NCBI GenBank assembly: GCA_035566435.1 | Contig: DATMRF010000067.1 | Location: 1-51,661, forward strand | DNA length: 51,661 nucleotides | Origin: DATMRF01 sp035566435 | GTDB lineage: Bacteria; Verrucomicrobiota; Verrucomicrobiia; Limisphaerales; UBA8199 | Direction: 5' to 3' | Shown here: positions 1-6,931 of the stretch, piece after piece | Numbering within the stretch: the stretch's first letter is position 1 | Layout of the letters: every line of letters starts with the position of its first letter | The notes under the pieces: model-generated | What the model was told of the DNA's origin: nothing | The model's input: only the letters and a program-made list of their open reading frames with translations | Database searches by the model: none | Program-made: the position numbers and the translations under genes

Positions 1-280
1 ATCCCCTCCCTTCGGGGTCCGACTTTCCTGGCCCGTGTCCGGCGCCCCGCTCCCCGCCTCTCGTTCCTGTAACACGTTTTGTGGCCCTATATAGGGTGAC
101 AACACTACTCTCAATATGAAAAACCCAACCCGCATGAAAACTTCCGCCACTGCCTCGCGCCCTCCGTTGCCTCTCTTTGCTTCTGTGGGCTCTTCCCCTG
201 TGTTGGCCTTAGCTGTCGGAAATCCGGCGGACGCCTGGGAGAGTGGCCAGAACCCACCCGTCACTGGACCGCGCCCCGGG

Positions 281-320
281 CCGGATCAGACTGGATCAAA
301 CCGCTTCAAACCGGATAAAG
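281..320. repeat. 10-bp-period tandem array A
   Basis: Four consecutive decamers fill this stretch: ccggatcaga, ctggatcaaa, ccgcttcaaa, ccggataaag. They follow a loose CYGGATCAAA pattern. The period equals about one helical turn, so each unit would face the same side of the DNA. A related array lies about 200 bp downstream. The function is unknown. Confidence 0.6.
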
Positions 321-481
321 CTAGAAGTGGGGGGGGTGTCTCAAGTCTTCGCCTATCCTCCGCGCCCGTTCCGGCCCATCGATCGTTACCAGGACCCTTG
401 CGCTGCGATCGGAAGAAGGTTCCGATACCCTCGCCGCCCTTGGCGCGGTCAACCATCGCTTGGACCAACGGTTGAATCTAA

Positions 482-521
482 CCAGTTCGCACTGGTTCGC
501 GCCGGTTCGCACCGGTTGGAA
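482..521. repeat. 10-bp-period tandem array B
   Basis: Four decamers in a row: ccagttcgca, ctggttcgcg, ccggttcgca, ccggttggaa. The CYGGTTCGCA pattern resembles array A with some substitutions and has the same period. It could be a phased protein-binding array or a decayed minisatellite. Confidence 0.6.
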
Positions 522-640
522 CCCAAAGTGCCCCCCTCGACCCGCAAGCGCCGGCCATCGGAGCGGTGAGTCTCACACTCGGCGAACGGACCATGCAAGT
601 TAAACGAAGAGACGAGGTCGCATTCGGTCCGTTTGCATGC

Positions 641-671
641 TTTAACCTTTTAACGTTCTAACGTGTTTAAC
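641..671. repeat. TTAAC-rich motif upstream of spmAB
   Basis: This AT-rich stretch has three TTTAAC/TCTAAC steps. It shares the 11-mer accttttaacg with the element at 25041-25145. It lies about 65 bp before the start codon of the SpmAB gene, so a promoter role cannot be excluded. Confidence 0.45.
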
Positions 672-734
672 TCCCACCCACCCTTCGCCGTTTTTCCTCG
701 CGCCGCTTTTCCGCGAGAGTATAGCCTTCGGCCA

Positions 735-2123
735 ATGCTCAATTACATCTGGCTTGGGCTGGTTGTTGCCGCGGTCATCATTGGCGGCTGCACCGACAAC
801 CTCAAGGCGGTAGCCGATAGCAGCTTCGAGATGGCTGAGTTTGCGGTGATGAAGACCGCCCTGCCGCTGGTCGGCATCATGGCGCTCTGGCTTGGCGTGA
901 TGCGGCTGGCCGAGCGCGCCGGGCTGGTGGCGCTGCTCGCCCGCGCGCTGCGACCGCTGATGCGCTGGTTGTTTCCCGAGGTGCCGCACGATCACCCGGC
1001 GATGGGCTCGATGCTCCTGAACATGGCTGCGAGCATTCTGGGGCTGGGTAACGCTGCCACTCCGCTCGGACTCCGCGCGATGAAAGATCTCGATACGCTC
1101 AACCCGCATCCGGGCACGGCCACCAATGCGATGTGCACCTACCTTGCCATCAACACCAGCTCCATTCAGCTTATCCCCGCCACCGCTATCGCCGTCCTGG
1201 CCGCCAATCATTCCAACAATCCCACCGCGATTGTCGGCACTTCAATCATGGCGACCACCTGCGCCGCCATCGCCGCGGTCGCCTCCGCCAAATCACTTCA
1301 ACGCCTGCCGTTCTTTCGCGAGCCACCTGTCGCCTCGCCCGCCGCGCGGCCGCCCTCCTCGTCTGGCGACAAAGCTTCGCCGCCAACGCCGAACGCGGAG
1401 AACTCACCACTCCACGAGGCGCCGACTCTCAAACCGTTGAGTTGGTGGGGGCAACTTCTCCTTGGTGCGTACGGTCTGTTCTTCCTCTATCTGTTCGCGC
1501 GGCTGGCCTTCCCCGCAGTGCTTTCCTCTCTGCATCTGCAAGGCTTTCTCGAGCCGCGGACGTTGCCCGAGGCGATGAAGCAAGGCCTGTTTGTACGCAT
1601 CGTCGATGCGATCTCAAAGCTTTCGATTCCCTTCTTATTGTCCGCCTTTCCGCTCTACGCGATCCTGCGTCGGGTGAAAGTTTATGAGGAATTCGTCGAG
1701 GGCGCGAAGGAGGGGTTCGATGTCGGCATCCGGATCATTCCGTACCTGGTCGCGATCCTGGTCGCGATTGGCATGTTCCGCGCCGCGGGGGGCATCGCTC
1801 TGTTAAGCAATCTGTTGCGGCCGCTGATGCTCGCGGTCGGATTCCCGCCGGACCTTTTGCCTCTGGTGCTGATGCGTCCGCTGAGCGGCAGCGGCACGCT
1901 TGGCACCTTCGCCGAACTCGTGAAACAATGCGGGCCCGACAGCCTGGTCACCCGCATGGGCGGCACGATTTATGGCAGCACCGAGACCACGTTTTACGTG
2001 CTGGCCGTTTATTTCGGCTCCGTCGCCGTGAAGCGGACCCGCTACGCCGTGCTGGCCGGCCTAACCGCAGACTTCGTCGGGGTGGTCGCCTCGGTCATTG
2101 TTTGCCGCCTGGTTTTCGGTTAG
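735..2123 (+). CDS. SpmA-SpmB fusion, nucleoside-recognition (Gate) domain membrane protein
   Basis: This 462-residue integral membrane protein has two halves that match spore maturation proteins A and B. The first (about residues 1-190) carries a GLGNAATPLGL motif. The second (about 235-462) carries RPLSGSGTLG and GSTETTFY, typical of SpmB-like nucleoside-recognition domains. A hydrophilic proline/serine-rich linker of about 40 residues joins them. I chose ATG 735 because the hydrophobic segment starts right there and the upstream in-frame stretch looks non-coding. Fused SpmAB proteins occur in non-sporulating bacteria, where the substrate is unknown, so a role in transport is only inferred. 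Confidence 0.85.
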   Translation: MLNYIWLGLVVAAVIIGGCTDNLKAVADSSFEMAEFAVMKTALPLVGIMALWLGVMRLAERAGLVALLARALRPLMRWLFPEVPHDHPAMGSMLLNMAASILGLGNAATPLGLRAMKDLDTLNPHPGTATNAMCTYLAINTSSIQLIPATAIAVLAANHSNNPTAIVGTSIMATTCAAIAAVASAKSLQRLPFFREPPVASPAARPPSSSGDKASPPTPNAENSPLHEAPTLKPLSWWGQLLLGAYGLFFLYLFARLAFPAVLSSLHLQGFLEPRTLPEAMKQGLFVRIVDAISKLSIPFLLSAFPLYAILRRVKVYEEFVEGAKEGFDVGIRIIPYLVAILVAIGMFRAAGGIALLSNLLRPLMLAVGFPPDLLPLVLMRPLSGSGTLGTFAELVKQCGPDSLVTRMGGTIYGSTETTFYVLAVYFGSVAVKRTRYAVLAGLTADFVGVVASVIVCRLVFG

Positions 2124-2500
2124 GGGCGCGCGATTCCAATCCCGTGAGGACTTTATTGAGCGCTACATATTTCACGAAGCGTGTGGAGTGCGTGCAGCTT
2201 GCTGGCGCTTTCGTATGGGAGGTAGTTGGTCGGCTCAAAAGCGGCGGAGGACTGCCGCCCCCCAAAAAAACCCGGTGGGCGGATGAGCGAACAACAGCAC
2301 GCGCTTGCGTTTTGGAGTGCGGCAGTCCTCTGCCGCTTTCCGTCCGCAAAACCGATGACCGACGATTCGGATCGCCCTCGTACGCCGGCTGCGGCTCGCC
2401 ATTACTCGTTGTCTGTGGCACGCTAGTCCCAACGAATCGGCAGCGAAACCGGACGAGGCGACTGGTCATTCTGCTGCTTGCTGGGCTCTTGCTCTTCATC
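2124..2500. other. Repeat-bearing intergenic stretch
   Basis: There is no supportable gene between the SpmAB stop and the hydrolase. The middle is occupied by the inverted-repeat element at 2238-2341. The stretch at about 2420-2500 is open in the hydrolase frame and encodes a hydrophobic segment, but has no ATG or GTG start in that frame. Confidence 0.5.
2238..2341. repeat. Inverted-repeat element made of two GTCCTC-loop hairpins
   Basis: Two arms of about 33 bp face each other. The left arm at 2241-2258 is a GCGGC stem around GAGGAC. The right arm at 2319-2336 is a perfect GCGGCA/TGCCGC stem around GTCCTC. Each arm ends in a run of A or T near CCAAAA. The arms match each other inversely at most positions. 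The size (about 104 bp), the paired arms and the lack of an ORF fit a MITE- or REP/BIME-like element. A truncated arm sharing the 15-mer agcggcggaggactg lies at 30392-30406. Confidence 0.75.
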
Positions 2501-3292
2501 ATGCTGCGTTGGTTTGAATATAGCCAGGTCTATCACCCGAGCCGGACCCTGGATGCCGCAGGGTCGGAACTGAACCGGCCCTTCGAAGATGTTTTTTTCG
2601 AGGCGGCAGACGGCATAAAAGTGAACGGCTGGTTCTTCCCGGCCGATACGAACTCGCCGCGCGCGTCTTTGGTAGTACTGGTTTGCCACGGCAATGCGGG
2701 CAATATCAGTCATCGCCTCGATCTGTGTCGGGCCCTGCTGGCCACTGGCGTCAATGTTTTCCTCTTTGATTATCGCGGCTACGGCCGGAGCGAGGGCCGG
2801 CCGAGCGAAAAAGGAACTTATCGCGATGCTGAAGCGGCGTATCAGTGGCTGCAAGGAAAGGGATTCGCCGGCACCAACATCGTCGCCTACGGCGAGTCGT
2901 TGGGCGGCGGCGTTGCGGCCGAGCTCGCGCTCCGCCAGCCGGTCGGCGGCCTGATCCTCAGAAGCACCTTCACCAGCATCCCGGACCTCGGCGCGGAACT
3001 GTTTCCCTGGCTGCCGGTCCGCTGGCTTGCGTCCATTCGTTATGACACCTGCCGCAAGCTGCCGCGGTTGAAGAACCCTGTCCTGGTGATGCACAGCCGC
3101 GCGGACGAGTTGGTCGGCTTCCGGCACGGCGAAAGGAACTTCGCCGCGGCCAACGAACCCAAACTCTTCTGGGAGCTAAGCGGAATGCATAACGACTCCG
3201 TCGCCGACCTGGAACATTTCATCGCCGGCATGCAGAAATTCTTGGACGTCGTCGAAACCGCGCGTGCTCGGACAAGGGCGGCAGGCCGTTAA
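2501..3292 (+). CDS. Membrane-anchored alpha/beta hydrolase (BEM46/YqkD-like)
   Basis: A 263-residue serine hydrolase fold. CHGNAGN forms the oxyanion-hole region, FDYRGYGRSEG follows, and GESLGGG is the nucleophile elbow with the catalytic serine. A late Asp (HSRADELV) and His (GMHND) complete the triad. ATG 2501 is the first conventional start. The reading frame stays open and hydrophobic for about 13 codons before it (candidate TTG 2489 or CTG 2462), so the true protein may begin upstream with a full N-terminal membrane segment. A repeat element sits just before. The substrate is unknown; relatives are annotated as peptidases, esterases or thioesterases. Confidence 0.8.
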   Translation: MLRWFEYSQVYHPSRTLDAAGSELNRPFEDVFFEAADGIKVNGWFFPADTNSPRASLVVLVCHGNAGNISHRLDLCRALLATGVNVFLFDYRGYGRSEGRPSEKGTYRDAEAAYQWLQGKGFAGTNIVAYGESLGGGVAAELALRQPVGGLILRSTFTSIPDLGAELFPWLPVRWLASIRYDTCRKLPRLKNPVLVMHSRADELVGFRHGERNFAAANEPKLFWELSGMHNDSVADLEHFIAGMQKFLDVVETARARTRAAGR

Positions 3293-3361
3293 TAGCTGCT
3301 ACTGCTCCGCCGCCACCCCCAGCATCATAGCAAAACAGCCTCACCCATCGGCCTCCTCCCA

Positions 3362-3410
3362 TTCATTCTGTATTAATCATTCTGCCCGGTGCCTGATGAT
3401 CCTGTCTTAC
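3362..3410. repeat. Dispersed repeat, ATTCTGTATTAATCATTCTG type
   Basis: Direct sub-repeats are visible: cattctg occurs twice around an AT-rich spacer, followed by tgatgatcctgtctta. The segment is non-coding and lies between the hydrolase and mqnE. It resembles dispersed intergenic repeats I remember from environmental genomes, but this was not checked. Confidence 0.4.
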
Positions 3411-3461
3411 CCCAGCCAAACGTCCATTTGCCAAAGCCGTGGCTTCTGGTAATCGTATTTA

Positions 3462-4634
3462 GTGCACTTTTTTGTCCAACGCAGCGATTTGCGCGACCTT
3501 TATGATAAAGTTGCCGCGGGCGAACGTCTCTCTGAAGCCGATGCCCTGCGGCTTTTCGAAAGCAAGGACCTGAATACGGTTGGCGCCATCGCGGACCTGG
3601 CGCGCCAGCGCAAAGTGGGCAACCGCGCCAGTTACATCATCAACCGATATATCAACTACTCGAACTACTGCATCCTGAGCTGCCAATTCTGCGCGTTTGC
3701 AAGGAAGAAACGAGACGCGGATGGGTTTCAGTTCAGCATCGAGGAGATTGTCCAGAAGGCCCGCGAGGCCCTGCATCTTGGCATCACTGAACTGCACATT
3801 GTCGGCGGGCTTCACCCTTCACTGCCCTTCAGTTACTACACCGGCTTGCTCAAGGCCTTGCGAGAGCTGGATGCTCGCCTGCAGTTGAAATGCTTCACCG
3901 CCATCGAAATCCTGCATTTGGCCTGGCTCGCCAAAAAATCGGTGGCCGAAACGCTGAACGAGTTGAAATCCGCCGGGCTGGATTCGCTGACCGGCGGCGG
4001 CGCGGAGATTTTTCGGCCGGAAATTCGCTCCGCCATCGCGCGCGGCAAGGAATCCGCGGAAGAATTCCTGGACGTGCATCGCACCTGGCACCGGATGGGC
4101 GGGCGCAGCACCTGCACCATGCTCTACGGACATGTCGAATCGTTGGCCGACCGCGTGGACCATTTGCGCCGGCTCCGGGAGCTCCAGGACGAAACGCGCG
4201 GTTTTGTCGGGTTTGTTCCGCTGCCTTACCACGCGGACAACAACCTCATCCCGGTGGAGCACGGGCCGACCGGTTTCGATACCCTGCGCACCATCGCCGT
4301 CAGCCGCATCTTCCTCGATAACTTCGAACACGTGACGGCCTATTGGGTCGCCACCGGCGTGAAGCTCGCTCAGGTCGCCCTGAGCTATGGCGCGGATGAC
4401 CTCCATGGCACCATTTTGGAGGAGTACATCTTCCATATGGCCGGCGCGCAATCGCCCCAGGTCCAAACCGAGGCCGCCATGCTCAAAGCCATCCGCGAGG
4501 CGGGCCGAACCCCGGTTCAGCGGAACACTTTTTACGAGCCCATCAAGGTATGGGACGGACCCTCCGTGCCCGCTGACCCGCAGCCCCAGAACGGGCCTTC
4601 GAGCCTGCTCGAAGGGAACTTCGCCACCGCGTGA
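3462..4634 (+). CDS. mqnE: Aminodeoxyfutalosine synthase (radical SAM)
   Basis: This 390-residue radical SAM enzyme of the futalosine menaquinone route converts 3-[(1-carboxyvinyl)oxy]benzoate, the MqnA product, to aminodeoxyfutalosine. The Cx3Cx2C cluster motif is CILSCQFC at residues 70-77. GGLHPSLPF and the C-terminal TEAAMLKAIREAGRTPVQR stretch favour MqnE over its paralogue MqnC. The start is GTG 3462; no good ATG is close. The next gene is mqnA, the preceding step of the same pathway. The last 20 or so residues are proline-rich and probably disordered. Confidence 0.92.
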   Translation: MHFFVQRSDLRDLYDKVAAGERLSEADALRLFESKDLNTVGAIADLARQRKVGNRASYIINRYINYSNYCILSCQFCAFARKKRDADGFQFSIEEIVQKAREALHLGITELHIVGGLHPSLPFSYYTGLLKALRELDARLQLKCFTAIEILHLAWLAKKSVAETLNELKSAGLDSLTGGGAEIFRPEIRSAIARGKESAEEFLDVHRTWHRMGGRSTCTMLYGHVESLADRVDHLRRLRELQDETRGFVGFVPLPYHADNNLIPVEHGPTGFDTLRTIAVSRIFLDNFEHVTAYWVATGVKLAQVALSYGADDLHGTILEEYIFHMAGAQSPQVQTEAAMLKAIREAGRTPVQRNTFYEPIKVWDGPSVPADPQPQNGPSSLLEGNFATA

Positions 4635-4700
4635 GTTCGACAACGTTTGACGACTCAGCCTCTTCGGCGGTAAGCTCTGGCGCGAGAGAAAACCCTGACG

Positions 4701-5585
4701 ATGCACGGCAATAACAACTCCAAACTTCGCATGGCTCCGCCGCAATCGGCCGAGGACTTGTCGCACCGGCTTGAACGAGAGCAGCGCGCCACCAATCTCC
4801 AGCGCGAGAGCAATCTCGAAAAATCCCTCGCCCCCTTCCGGGTCGGCTCGGTCGGCTACCTTAACGCCGTGCCGCTGACCCGCGGCCTCGAGGAACAAGT
4901 CATTTTCGCGACCCCATCGAAGCTGGCTGAAATGCTCCGTTGCGACGAACTGGATGCCGCGCTCGTCAGCGTCGTCGAGGTCCTGCTCAACGATCGCTAC
5001 GATATCCTGGACGGCATCGCCATCGCCTCGCTGGGCGAAGTCAAAAGCGTTCTGGTAGCGCACCGACGCCCGCTGGAAGAGGCGCGCGAAATCTTCTGCG
5101 ACCCCGCCTCGCTGACCAGCATTCAGCTTGCCCGCGTGCTGCTTGCCGAGCGCGGCCTTAAACCGGAGTTTAAACCGCTGCCCAGCTATGATTTTGCCGC
5201 TCTGCCGGATTACGCGCTGTTGATCGGCGACCGCGCGCTCGATTTGCTGCTCGGAAAACGCGAGCACGAAATCTGGGATCTCGGCGCCGCCTGGTATGAA
5301 ATGACCTCCCTGCCCTTCGTTTATGCTGTCTGGGCTTTGCGCCGAGGCATCGAGAACTCGGCCCTTCGCCGGCACCTCCGTGAAGCGCGGGACTTCGGCC
5401 TCGACACCCTGGACCACATCATCGCCAGTCGGACCGACTACGACTACGATTTTCGCAAGGATTACCTGGGCTGGCACATTCACTTCCATCTCGGCACGGA
5501 TGAGAAACGCGGCCTCACACGCTTCATGGAGCTGCTGCACAAACACGGCGCCGGCCCGGTGTTCCAGCCCAGCTTCGTCATTTAG
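4701..5585 (+). CDS. mqnA: Chorismate dehydratase (menaquinone, futalosine pathway)
   Basis: This 294-residue periplasmic-binding-protein-like enzyme dehydrates chorismate to 3-[(1-carboxyvinyl)oxy]benzoate, the first committed step. The family N-terminal motif GSVGYLNAVPL begins near residue 50. LIGDRAL and a late WYEMTSLPFVYAVW segment are also typical. About 45 charged residues precede the conserved core. They could be a lineage-specific extension, or the real start may be internal (ATG 4731 is in frame). The gene follows mqnE by 66 bp on the same strand, so the two are likely co-transcribed. mqnB, mqnC and mqnD are not in the window. Confidence 0.9.
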   Translation: MHGNNNSKLRMAPPQSAEDLSHRLEREQRATNLQRESNLEKSLAPFRVGSVGYLNAVPLTRGLEEQVIFATPSKLAEMLRCDELDAALVSVVEVLLNDRYDILDGIAIASLGEVKSVLVAHRRPLEEAREIFCDPASLTSIQLARVLLAERGLKPEFKPLPSYDFAALPDYALLIGDRALDLLLGKREHEIWDLGAAWYEMTSLPFVYAVWALRRGIENSALRRHLREARDFGLDTLDHIIASRTDYDYDFRKDYLGWHIHFHLGTDEKRGLTRFMELLHKHGAGPVFQPSFVI

Positions 5586-5873
5586 CGGGACGTTCTCCGG
5601 CGCATAAGAAGCCAACCGGGAAGACGGCTGCTGGTTCGCCTCGGGCACGCGAAATCCGTGGGGTTCATTCTTTTCGTCGGCCTCAATGCGCCTGACTCCC
5701 TTGAGCAACAGGAGGAGAACGAGAGAGGATGCCCCGAACTCTGGTTGCCGCTTTCCGCCACTCTGCCTGTGCGATTGAGCCTGAGCGGTTGACCAAGCAC
5801 ACCGCCAACTCGGCGAGGCCTTATTCCCGGTTTTCCTCGCCGCCGCCCTTGTGGTAGGTTCCGACCTGGCTTT

Positions 5874-6444
5874 ATGAATTACTGCGACAAACAGTTTGCG
5901 CCGGACGTTCACTCCAGAAAAACCTTCGGCAGTTCCGGCCGCCTCAAGAACGTTCTCCTAATTGGGATTGGCGGGTCAGGTTTCTGTTCGCAATTTGTTT
6001 CTCAAGCGTTGCAGCACGCCGCAACCGACAAGTTTGAACTGCATTTCCGGGACAGCGCAGACCCGGACGATATTGGCAATGTGTTGTCGTACATTCTGGC
6101 CGGATTCGGTGAGACTCTAACCGCAGTCGTCTCCGAATCTGGCGGTGCCAAAGAAACTCCACATTGCGCACTCGAAACCAAAGCCGCGGACAAGAAGGCT
6201 AATCCCAGCTTCGTCGGGCACGCGGTCGCCGTAACCAGTCAAGACAGCGCGTTGGATAAACTCGCAGCTGGACGAGGCTGGTTGCAGCGGTTTCCTTTGT
6301 GGGACCGGGTGGTCGTAAGGACTAGCGAACTCTCAGCGGTAGGCGTGCTTCCGGCCGCACCTCTGTGCCTGAACATGGATTCGCTCCGGGCGGCCGGGGC
6401 CCAAGGCATGGGATGAACTGACACGTGCCCAAATAGCGAATTAA
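5874..6444 (+). pseudogene. Glucose-6-phosphate isomerase remnant, truncated and frameshifted
   Basis: The translation aligns from memory with the middle of phosphoglucose isomerase of the cyanobacterial type: LLIGIGGSG, then SESGGAKET (the sugar-phosphate loop, normally SKSGGTxET), AVAVTSQDSALDKLA, and RTSELSAVGVLPAA. The N-terminal third and the C-terminal half are missing. The frame stops at 6414-6416 directly after QGMG. Removing one G near 6410 restores MDELTR, which matches the family's MDExTR, and the shifted frame runs to a stop at 6442-6444. That points to a genuine one-base frameshift rather than chance similarity. It lies between mqnA and the AT-rich island, so it may mark a deletion or insertion scar. 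Confidence 0.72.
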
Positions 6445-6931
6445 CTAACACAGCAACTCAAGCAGCATTCATGCGGTAATGCATTCATCGGTAACGATAC
6501 ATTGGCTAAAAACATGGCTATTCTGCGATATAGAGACCTTTTTCAGCTCTTTTCCAACTACCTTCAGCATGTGGTTATGGTATCTGTTGATAAACAACTC
6601 GATTTGGATGGCAAGGCGGTAAACCGTAAGGTTGGTTTGCATGTCAGCTTGGATAACGTTAACGTATATCATAAACCCTGTGTACAACCCTTTAAGAAGG
6701 TCGATTCAGCCATAATTGAAATGTTGTTAATAATACATGAGTATTTTACTAAGAATACTAACCATTCATTTGCCGATCCGCAAATCTCAAATGTAATCGG
6801 AAAGCTTGCTAGCGTAGAAACGGTGCTCAAGAATTGCGACTACTTGTCCGTGGACCACAAACAACGGCTTGATAAGGCTGCGCCAGATTCCTCTGCGCTA
6901 ACATATTACGGTACAATAAAGTCATAGCGGA
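6445..6931. other. AT-rich island upstream of mnmG
   Basis: Base composition drops sharply (about 40% GC by eye) compared with the flanks. It covers one orphan ORF and ends at the mnmG start codon. One near-match to the DnaA box (TTATCAACA, minus strand of 6585-6593) and weaker ones are present. The island could be horizontally acquired DNA or part of a replication-origin region. The sequence alone does not decide. Confidence 0.5.
6514..6927 (+). CDS. Orphan low-GC protein upstream of mnmG
   Basis: This is a 137-residue ORF from ATG 6514 (TTG 6502 is also possible). I recognise no family. The protein looks mostly helical, has no signal peptide or membrane segment, and has no obvious catalytic motif. 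Its AT-rich codons (ATA, TTA, AAT) contrast with neighbouring genes. The stop is 4 bp before the mnmG start, which would allow translational coupling if it is expressed. I see no convincing Shine-Dalgarno sequence. It may be a transferred gene, or a chance ORF in an AT-rich regulatory or origin region. Confidence 0.45.
   Translation: MAILRYRDLFQLFSNYLQHVVMVSVDKQLDLDGKAVNRKVGLHVSLDNVNVYHKPCVQPFKKVDSAIIEMLLIIHEYFTKNTNHSFADPQISNVIGKLASVETVLKNCDYLSVDHKQRLDKAAPDSSALTYYGTIKS

Larger units (their letters stand above)
1..734. other. Gene-poor stretch before the SpmAB gene
   Basis: I see no credible gene here. Short overlapping frames exist on both strands but have proline/arginine-rich, family-free translations. 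The stretch contains a perfect 12-bp palindrome CCCTATATAGGG at 85-96, two 10-bp-period arrays (281-320 and 482-521), and an AT-richer TTAAC-type motif at 641-671 just before the next gene. Upstream control sequence or repeat debris are both possible. Confidence 0.5.

Noticed and set aside
116..475. A 119-codon frame starting MKNPTRMKTS
   Set aside because: The translation is Pro/Arg/Ser-rich and includes the 10-bp tandem array. It has no recognisable domain and no ribosome binding site.
3819..5912. A 697-codon open frame on the minus strand across mqnE and mqnA
   Set aside because: It is antisense to two clearly recognised genes, and its translation has no family features. Long antisense frames are expected with this GC-rich codon usage.
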